Positions 13,484 through 18,005 of a stretch of DNA of 18,005 bases are shown one piece after another. The notes beneath the pieces were generated by a model. That model had not been told where the DNA came from, made no database searches, and worked only from the letters and a program-made list of their open reading frames with translations. Source of the stretch: DASWIG01 sp965371445 (GTDB taxonomy: Bacteria; Acidobacteriota; Thermoanaerobaculia; Multivoradales; J023); assembly GCA_965371445.1 (NCBI GenBank), contig CBDUYN010000202.1, forward strand, positions 1-18,005, read 5' to 3'. Positions within the stretch are counted from its first letter, which is position 1. Every line of letters begins with the position of its first letter. Made by a program: the position numbers and the translations under genes.

Positions 13484-14950
13484 TCAGAGGATCTTGCCGA
13501 AGCCGTGGCGTTCGGCGTCGCCACGGATCAGCCGGTCCAGTTGCCGCTCGAGCTCGGCGTCGAGCGGCGCCGGGTTGCCCGCTTCGAGGATTCGGTCGAC
13601 CTCGGCCGCGGCGGCCTCGAAAGCGTCGCGGCCACCGTCTTTCTCCCAGTCGCCGTAGCTCCGGCGGTCGATCACCTCGCCGGGCATCAGCAGCTCCCGC
13701 CGGAAGTTGCGGCGTGTGTGGCGGTGGCCCAGAAGGCTGCGGCTCTCGACCAGCGCCGCGAAGAGCTCCGGCACGTCACCCGCCGAAGCGTGCCTTATCC
13801 CGCCGGCCAGATGAAGGGCCGTGGCGGCGGCCGCGTCGTCGAGCAGGAGCTTCTCCGGGCTCTGGCAGTCGACAAACGCGAGCATCCCGGCCCCGGCGAC
13901 CATGTTGATCCCGGCCAGGGCGGCGAGCGCCATCCCCAGCGACGATTCCGCGCCGCCCTGGTAGTCCGGCAGCTTGGCGTCGGCGAGCCCCATGTAGGCG
14001 TGGGTGGGAAGGCATAGCCGGCGTCCTATCTGTGCCGCGGCCACGTTCGCCATCATCGCCTCGACAGCGGCCATCGGAGGTGTCCCGTGCCGCATGTCGA
14101 AGCCTGTCGGCGCACCGCCGTAGACGACTGGAGCGCCCGGTACGGCGAGCTGGTGGATCAGGAGCCCCGAGAGCGACTCGGCGCAGTGCGCGACCACCAT
14201 TTCGCGCACCGTGACCGGCGCCGTGGCGCCGGCCATCGGCACCGAGATGAGCTCGGCGGGGATACCGCTACGGGCACAGTCGACCAGCGCCCGGCAGCCA
14301 AGGCCGCTCCACGCGAGCGGCGAGGTCGAGCAGCAGTCGAAGATGGCGAGCGGCTTGGCCCTCAGCGCCTCCTCGCCGCCGCGAACGACGGCCAGCAGGT
14401 CTTTCATGACGGCGAAACCGTCGACGCGAAAAGTGCCTGTGACGATCGGCTTGCGTGAGCCCTTGAGCGCCAGGTAGAGCCGGTAGCGGTCGGCAAGGAC
14501 ATCGGGGACGTCGGAAGGCACGACCGCGGTCGACTGCGCGCCGATGTGCTTTGCCTCCTCGGTGACCCAGGCCAGGTGGACGGCGTCGCGGCTCGTCGCC
14601 GGACGGCGTCGGCGGCTCTCCCGGTCCAGGACGTGGAGCGCCGTCGAGCCTGGGACGAAGCAAACGTTACGATCCACGAGCTCCGCCGCCGGCTCGCCGT
14701 CGCGGTCGTAGAGCCGGAGCGAGCCGGGGGCCGTGGCGAGCGCCGCGCGCACCTGTTCCTCTTGCGGGTAAGCGCGGTCGCCGTCGACGCGGACACCGGC
14801 GTCCTGCAGAAGCGTCCGGGCCTCGCCGGCAGCGACGGTCACGCCGAGAGTCGCCAGGAGCTCCAGGGCCTGGTCGACGATCCGGTCGACCTGTCCCTCG
14901 CTCAGAAGCTCCAGGGTGGGGCGCAAGGTTTCCTCGAGCGAGTCGTCCAC
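13484..14950 (-). CDS. MttB-family corrinoid methyltransferase without pyrrolysine
   Basis: A 488-residue TIM-barrel protein of the trimethylamine methyltransferase superfamily. Recognisable parts are FVPGSTALHVLDRESRRRRPAT, FDCCSTSPLAWS, APVVYGGAPTGFDMRHGTPP, and the region ADAKLPDYQGGAE...LGMALAALAGINMVAGAGML. There is no in-frame TAG, so it is not a pyrrolysine enzyme. Characterised non-Pyl members move a methyl group from quaternary amines such as glycine betaine to a corrinoid protein. The exact substrate cannot be read here. The GTG start has GGAGGA 5 nt upstream and lies 15 bp after the reactivation gene. The corrinoid partner is encoded at the head of the same operon. Confidence 0.88.
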   Translation of the reverse strand: MDDSLEETLRPTLELLSEGQVDRIVDQALELLATLGVTVAAGEARTLLQDAGVRVDGDRAYPQEEQVRAALATAPGSLRLYDRDGEPAAELVDRNVCFVPGSTALHVLDRESRRRRPATSRDAVHLAWVTEEAKHIGAQSTAVVPSDVPDVLADRYRLYLALKGSRKPIVTGTFRVDGFAVMKDLLAVVRGGEEALRAKPLAIFDCCSTSPLAWSGLGCRALVDCARSGIPAELISVPMAGATAPVTVREMVVAHCAESLSGLLIHQLAVPGAPVVYGGAPTGFDMRHGTPPMAAVEAMMANVAAAQIGRRLCLPTHAYMGLADAKLPDYQGGAESSLGMALAALAGINMVAGAGMLAFVDCQSPEKLLLDDAAAATALHLAGGIRHASAGDVPELFAALVESRSLLGHRHTRRNFRRELLMPGEVIDRRSYGDWEKDGGRDAFEAAAAEVDRILEAGNPAPLDAELERQLDRLIRGDAERHGFGKIL

Positions 14951-14965
14951 CAGTTCCTCCGTCGC

Positions 14966-15619
14966 TCAATGGACCGGGACGTCCTCTTCCGGGACGTAGC
15001 GGTAGGGACAGCTCTTGAGGCCGCAGCGTTGGCACCGCTGGCGCCGCGACTCGCCGCGCTGGGGCTCTACCTCGAAGCGCACCGCGAAGCTCACCGACTT
15101 GTGGGGGACGAGCATCAGCGTCGAGGTGAGCTCAACCCCGACGTCGGCGGCGGGCAGGAGGCGCAGGAGGGCCGTCTGGGCCTCGAGGCGCCAGCGGCCG
15201 TAGCCGGGGCTGACGCGCGCCGCCGGGTAGTGGCCGGCGCCGCGGGCCGCGCCGCAGATCCGGCGGTTGAGCGCGGCGGCGGCGGCCTCGGCGGCCGCCG
15301 AGCCGAAAGCGTCGAGGATCAGGGATTCGAGAAGCGCCCCCGCCTCGCCGCGGCGGCGGGACTCGTCCTCGAGGTCCTGGCCGATCGTGCAGACCGCGAG
15401 CGCCAGGCGCGGTGTCGGACGCGGGATCGCCACGGCTTCGGCGTCGTCGCCCTCGACCAGGCGGTAGGCGCCGCGTGGGCGAACGAGCGAGAAAGCCTCC
15501 TCCCAGAGCTCCTCCAGGCGACGTGCGACCCGCGGCCGTGGCCGGCGGTCGCGGCGGTAGCCGAGATACCGGCGGACCTCGGCCGGATTCACTTGGATCT
15601 CGAGCCGGAGCACGCTCAC
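14966..15619 (-). CDS. B12-dependent methionine synthase activation-domain protein
   Basis: A 217-residue stand-alone protein resembling the C-terminal reactivation domain of MetH (VLRLEIQVNPAEVRRYLGY; LALAVCTIGQDLEDESRR; ILDAFGSAAAEAAAAALNR; the motif RVSPGYGRW; LTSTLMLVPHKSVSFAVRF). In MetH this domain rescues oxidised cob(II)alamin by reductive methylation with S-adenosylmethionine. A C-terminal cluster C196-x2-C199-x4-C204 (CQRCGLKSCPYR) could bind a metal or iron-sulphur centre, as in separate corrinoid activators. The GTG start at 15619 overlaps the preceding stop by GTGA. Its most likely clients are the corrinoid protein and methyltransferases of this operon. Confidence 0.85.
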   Translation of the reverse strand: MSVLRLEIQVNPAEVRRYLGYRRDRRPRPRVARRLEELWEEAFSLVRPRGAYRLVEGDDAEAVAIPRPTPRLALAVCTIGQDLEDESRRRGEAGALLESLILDAFGSAAAEAAAAALNRRICGAARGAGHYPAARVSPGYGRWRLEAQTALLRLLPAADVGVELTSTLMLVPHKSVSFAVRFEVEPQRGESRRQRCQRCGLKSCPYRYVPEEDVPVH

Positions 15620-16548
15620 GGCGTCCCCCGTTCGTCGAGGACGCGGCGCGCTGCGCGGATGAAGTCGGGATCGGTGCCGCAGCAGCCGCCCACGAGGCGC
15701 GCTCCCGCGTCGACGAGGTCCAAGACCTCGCGGGCGAAGCCCTCGGGGGTCGCGTCGTAGACGACGCCGTTGCCGGTGGCGCGCGGCTGTCCGGCGTTGG
15801 GCTGGGCGAGAAGCGCCACGTCTATCGCCTCGCGGGCCTCGCGCACCATGCCGACCATCTGTGCCGCGACGACGCTGCAATTGAAACCCACGGCCGTCGC
15901 GCCGGCCCTCGCCAGGGCGCCGAGCGACGGCACGATCCGTTCGCCCATGATTGTGAAGTGGCCGCGCGGACGCGCCTCAAAAGTCATCGAGGCGAAGACC
16001 GGGAGGCCCGTCGCGAGGGCCGCAGCAAGGGCCGCACGGGCCTCGCGCAGGTCGTACATCGTCTCGATCGAGAAGAGGTCGACACCGGCCTGGGCCAGCG
16101 CCGCGGTCTGCTCGTCGAAGGCTTCGTGGAGCTCCTCCTCGCTCGCGTCGCCGACGGGGGGGAGCATCTTGCCCGTCGGTCCCAGGTCGCCGGCCACGAA
16201 GGTCTCGGGCCTCGCGGCCCGGCGCGCCAGCTCGACGGCGGCGGCGTTGACCTCGCGGCAGAGCTCCCCCCCCTTGATCCCCCGAGGGGGACAATGTCCT
16301 TCGAGGCCCGCCGCCGCGAGCTTGATTGGCGTCGCGCCAAAAGTGTTGGTGTGGATCAGGTCGCTCCCGGCCTCGACGTAGCGCCGATGGGCCTCGACGA
16401 CGCGTTCGGGGTGCTCCAGGTTCCAAGTGTCGGACGCGCGTCCCGATTCCAGGCCCATCGAGATCAGAAGTGATCCCAGACCGCCGTCGAGCAGCAGTAC
16501 CCGTTCTTCAAGGACTCGGCGGAGCCTTTCCCGGGCCGCGGCGCTCAT
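15616..16548 (-). CDS. Homocysteine S-methyltransferase (MetH N-terminal-module type)
   Basis: A 310-residue zinc TIM barrel: LLLDGGLGSLL (18-28), DLIHTNTFGATP (63-74), GDLGPTGKMLPP, ETMYDLREA, AVGFNCS and LVGGCCGTDPDFI. Zinc ligands are Cys224, Cys289 and Cys290. It should bind homocysteine as thiolate and accept a methyl group from methyl-cobalamin. Residues 84-96 (about GHCPPRGIKGGEL) look like an in-frame insertion made from a GC-rich palindrome in the DNA (16261-16300). ATG 16548 overlaps the corrinoid gene's stop by ATGA. The ORF extends further upstream to 16626, but only through an Arg-rich shadow of the corrinoid gene. Confidence 0.9.
   Translation of the reverse strand: MSAAARERLRRVLEERVLLLDGGLGSLLISMGLESGRASDTWNLEHPERVVEAHRRYVEAGSDLIHTNTFGATPIKLAAAGLEGHCPPRGIKGGELCREVNAAAVELARRAARPETFVAGDLGPTGKMLPPVGDASEEELHEAFDEQTAALAQAGVDLFSIETMYDLREARAALAAALATGLPVFASMTFEARPRGHFTIMGERIVPSLGALARAGATAVGFNCSVVAAQMVGMVREAREAIDVALLAQPNAGQPRATGNGVVYDATPEGFAREVLDLVDAGARLVGGCCGTDPDFIRAARRVLDERGTP
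16261..16300. repeat. Palindromic REP-like insert inside the homocysteine methyltransferase gene
   Basis: A C8 run is followed by TTGATC, then TCCCCC-GA-GGGGGA, overlapping GGACA-A-TGTCC. These back-to-back palindromes are unlike the surrounding coding sequence. They fall where the protein alignment appears to gain about 13 residues in a surface loop. The reading frame is kept. Confidence 0.6.
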
Positions 16549-17186
16549 TCGGCCAGCTCCAGGGCCAGCTCGACGGCGCCGGCGGCGTTCTCTGCGTAGC
16601 CGTCGGCGCCGATCTCGGCCGCCCACTCTCGGTTCGCCGGCGCGCCGCCCACGAGGACCCTGGCCGAGAGGCCCGCGTCGCGCACCGCTGTGACGAGGCC
16701 GCGCTGCGCCGCCATGGTGGTGGTCAAGAGCGCCGAGACGCAGACGAAGTCGGCCTCTACCCGGCGGGCCTCCTCGACGAAGCGTTCGACGTCGACGTCG
16801 ACGCCGAGGTCGGTGACTTCGAAACCGTTGACCGAGAGCATGGTCGCGACGAGCGTCTTGCCGATGTCGTGGATGTCGCCGGGGGCGGTGCCGATGACGA
16901 CGCGTCCGCGCGACAGCCGTTGCGCCACGTGGGCGAGCTCCGGCTGGAGGACGGCCATGGCGGCCTTCATGGCCTGTGCCGCGGTGACGAGCTCGGGGAG
17001 GAAGTATTCCCCTTCGCCAAAGAGGCGTCCGGCTTCGCGGATACCGGGGACGAAGCCCTCGTCGACGGCGGTGAGCGGTGCCAGGCCCTGGGCCAGGGCG
17101 TCGCGGGCCAGTTTCTCGGCGGCCTCGTCGTCGCCGTCGAGGACGGCGTCGTACATCGACTGGAAGAAGGGGCTTTTCTCGTCCAT
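16545..17186 (-). CDS. Corrinoid methyl-carrier protein (MtbC/MttC/MtgC-like)
   Basis: A 213-residue two-domain protein. Residues 1-90 form the helical cap domain (GDDEAAEKLARDALAQGLAPLTAVDEGFVPGIREAGRLFGEGEYFLPELVTAAQAMKAA has the usual cap pattern). Residues 93-213 are the Rossmann-type B12 domain, with DIHDIG (D104-G109; His106 is the lower axial cobalt ligand), SALLTTTM and VLVGGAPA. It carries the methyl group between the MttB-family donor enzyme and the acceptor enzyme. I chose ATG 17186 because AGGG lies 5 nt upstream and it gives the family's N-terminus. It heads the operon and overlaps the next gene by ATGA. Confidence 0.92.
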   Translation of the reverse strand: MDEKSPFFQSMYDAVLDGDDEAAEKLARDALAQGLAPLTAVDEGFVPGIREAGRLFGEGEYFLPELVTAAQAMKAAMAVLQPELAHVAQRLSRGRVVIGTAPGDIHDIGKTLVATMLSVNGFEVTDLGVDVDVERFVEEARRVEADFVCVSALLTTTMAAQRGLVTAVRDAGLSARVLVGGAPANREWAAEIGADGYAENAAGAVELALELAE

Positions 17187-17317
17187 GGCGTCCCTTTCGC
17201 CGCCGCGGGGGTTGGCGGTGCGATCAGGGTAGCCGTGAGGCGCACGGAGCCGTATGACGCCGATCATGGGACGCCACGACGTTGGCAACTCAGGATTCCG
17301 CCTTTCCGCGCCGGTTC

Positions 17318-17326
17318 TGCTATACT
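17318..17326 (+). promoter_or_regulatory. Extended -10 promoter for tRNA-Lys(TTT)
   Basis: TGC followed by TATACT forms an extended -10 element about 13 bases before the mature tRNA end. No good -35 is visible, which an extended -10 can offset. Confidence 0.6.
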
Positions 17327-17338
17327 CCGTCCCTCTGG

Positions 17339-17414
17339 GGGCCGTTAGCTCAGTTGGCAGAGCAGCGGACTTTTAATCCGCGGGTCGTAGGTTCGATTCC
17401 TACACGGCCTACCA
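17339..17414 (+). tRNA. tRNA-Lys(TTT)
   Basis: Acceptor stem GGGCCGT/ACGGCCT with one G-T pair; anticodon stem GCGGA/TCCGC around CTTTTAA, anticodon TTT; T arm GTAGG-TTCGATT-CCTAC; ends in ACCA. It is divergent from the corrinoid operon and complements the Lys(CTT) gene of the array. Confidence 0.96.
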
Positions 17415-17457
17415 TCCCCATCTTCCCGCAACCGACGCCTTGTCTTGTGCTGGGACC

Positions 17458-17513
17458 GCAGGCGTCTCGCCTGCCCGTCCCGCAGGGACGTCTTCTCTTC
17501 GTCCCGAAGGACG
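17458..17513. repeat. Triple-hairpin palindromic element
   Basis: Three small perfect palindromes follow each other: GCAGGCG-TCT-CGCCTGC (17458-17474), CGTCCC-GCA-GGGACG (17476-17490) and CGTCC-CGAA-GGACG (17500-17513). The arrangement is REP-like. It lies between tRNA-Lys and the HicA-like remnant, and the third hairpin replaces the expected continuation of that gene. Confidence 0.7.
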
Positions 17514-17557
17514 CATCCTTGACGCGCCAGATGCCGGACGAGATCGCGTCGCTTCAT
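17498..17557 (-). pseudogene. HicA-like toxin remnant (N-terminal about 20 codons)
   Basis: ATG 17557 begins MKRRDLVRHLARQGCVLRDE, which matches the start of HicA mRNA-interferase toxins (pattern MKRRDLIRHLE..GC.L). The match stops where the palindromic element begins, before the catalytic His region, so no working toxin can be made. Its ATG overlaps the stop of the upstream ORF by ATGA, as in intact hicBA-type pairs. Confidence 0.5.
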
Positions 17558-17991
17558 CCCGTAGCCGTCTCGATAGCGAGTGTCTCCCACACAGCGCTGG
17601 TAGGCGCCTCTTTGGCGGCGTTCTCCTGGTAGCTGGCGAGCAGCAGCTCGACCGCCTCCTTGATCATGGACCGCCGCAGGATCTTGAGCGCGACGCGGCG
17701 TCCGAGCTCGGGATCCGTCGTCAGGACGACGACACCCATGCCGCCTTGACCGAGCACTTCTTCGACGTGGAAGGGACCGAAGGTGTCGCCAACTTCGATC
17801 TCTTGCCGCGTCGTTTCCGGGAGCCGGCTTGAGCCGGCTTTCCAGTCCATAGCACGGGTCTTGAGGCCCGTAGCGGGGGTCGCCGGTTTTCGAACCGCTG
17901 TGTCTCGCGCCGACCCCGCTACGGGCCTCAAGGCCCGTGCTATGGACGAGGAAGCCGGCTGAAGACACCCTGTGTCAACCCCTTGGTCCAA
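17554..17991 (-). pseudogene. Mosaic ORF with a truncated Ser/Thr kinase N-lobe
   Basis: The 145-codon ORF reads through the large palindrome (17845-17947), then enters a protein-kinase start: GDTFGPFHVEEVLGQGGMGVVVL (glycine-rich loop) and GRRVALKILRR (ATP-binding Lys). The kinase match ends there; the rest of the N-lobe and the whole catalytic lobe are absent. The remaining residues (about MIKEAVELLLASYQENAAKE... to ATG) belong to something else, possibly the C-terminus of an antitoxin paired with the HicA-like fragment. It therefore looks like a joint of two gene remnants rather than a working kinase. Confidence 0.6.
17822..17960. repeat. Large nested inverted repeat
   Basis: Arms 17845-17882 and 17911-17947 are near-perfect inverted repeats of 37-38 bp, with one mismatch and one extra G. 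The 28-base centre contains its own hairpin, CGGTT-TTCG-AACCG (17884-17897). Outside the arms, AGCCGGCTT occurs twice on the left (17822-17830, 17832-17840) and its complement AAGCCGGCT once on the right (17952-17960). The whole forms a large cruciform-prone element at the edge of the kinase remnant. Confidence 0.85.
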
Positions 17992-18005
17992 AATTGTCAG
18001 ATCCT

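Noticed and set aside
12503..14017. 504-residue plus-strand ORF
   Set aside because: It spans two opposite-strand genes (parC and the MttB-family gene) and has no recognisable protein features.
13484..14950. Possible pyrrolysine enzyme
   Set aside because: There is no in-frame TAG, and no pyl genes or tRNA-Pyl are present.

Overview
The window is GC-rich, with densely packed genes, many GTG starts, and long spurious antisense reading frames. A DUF4388 signalling protein, an aerobic-type haem A synthase, a short ParC-type topoisomerase, corrinoid methyltransferases and palindrome-rich gene borders fit a soil or sediment Acidobacteriota (Thermoanaerobaculia-like) or a related deep-branching bacterium. 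This placement is inference; there is no rRNA gene in the window to settle it.

Layout. 1-934 (minus): a CHAT (caspase-like) protease gene cut by the window edge. 935-1107: a 47-bp copy of an internal piece of that gene, joined to a palindromic element. 1108-2097 (minus): an overlapping UPF0175 antitoxin / DUF3368 PIN toxin pair with a small coupled third ORF and a candidate operator. 2251-7150 (minus): haem A synthase, a GT-B glycosyltransferase, a TPR-SPOR protein, and a secreted CBM9-like protein with two Gly-rich inserts. 7399-9000 (plus): the DUF4388 regulator. 9073-10035 (minus): a quinone oxidoreductase of the MDR superfamily. 10122-10445 (plus): a near-consensus promoter, a 50-codon ORF and a terminator, with no known family recognised. 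10527-11299 (plus): nine tRNA genes (Asn, Thr, Gly, Ala, Gly, Arg, Lys, Met, Pro). 11304-17186 (minus): a probable operon of corrinoid protein, homocysteine methyltransferase, B12 reactivation protein and MttB-family methyltransferase, followed by parC and a tiny lipoprotein ORF. 17339-17414 (plus): tRNA-Lys(TTT). 17431-18005: palindromic repeats mixed with remnants of a Ser/Thr kinase and a HicA-like toxin.

How the genes work together. The most interesting unit is the corrinoid operon. It holds the homocysteine-binding, cobalamin-binding and reactivation modules of methionine synthase (MetH) as separate overlapping genes. Instead of a methyl-folate-binding module it has an MttB-family protein without pyrrolysine. 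This predicts a route that moves a methyl group from a quaternary or similar amine, through cobalamin, to homocysteine. The second theme is palindromic elements at gene edges and once inside a gene: 1047-1101, 16261-16300 (in frame within the homocysteine methyltransferase), 17458-17513 and 17822-17960. At both ends of the window they sit beside duplicated or truncated genes.
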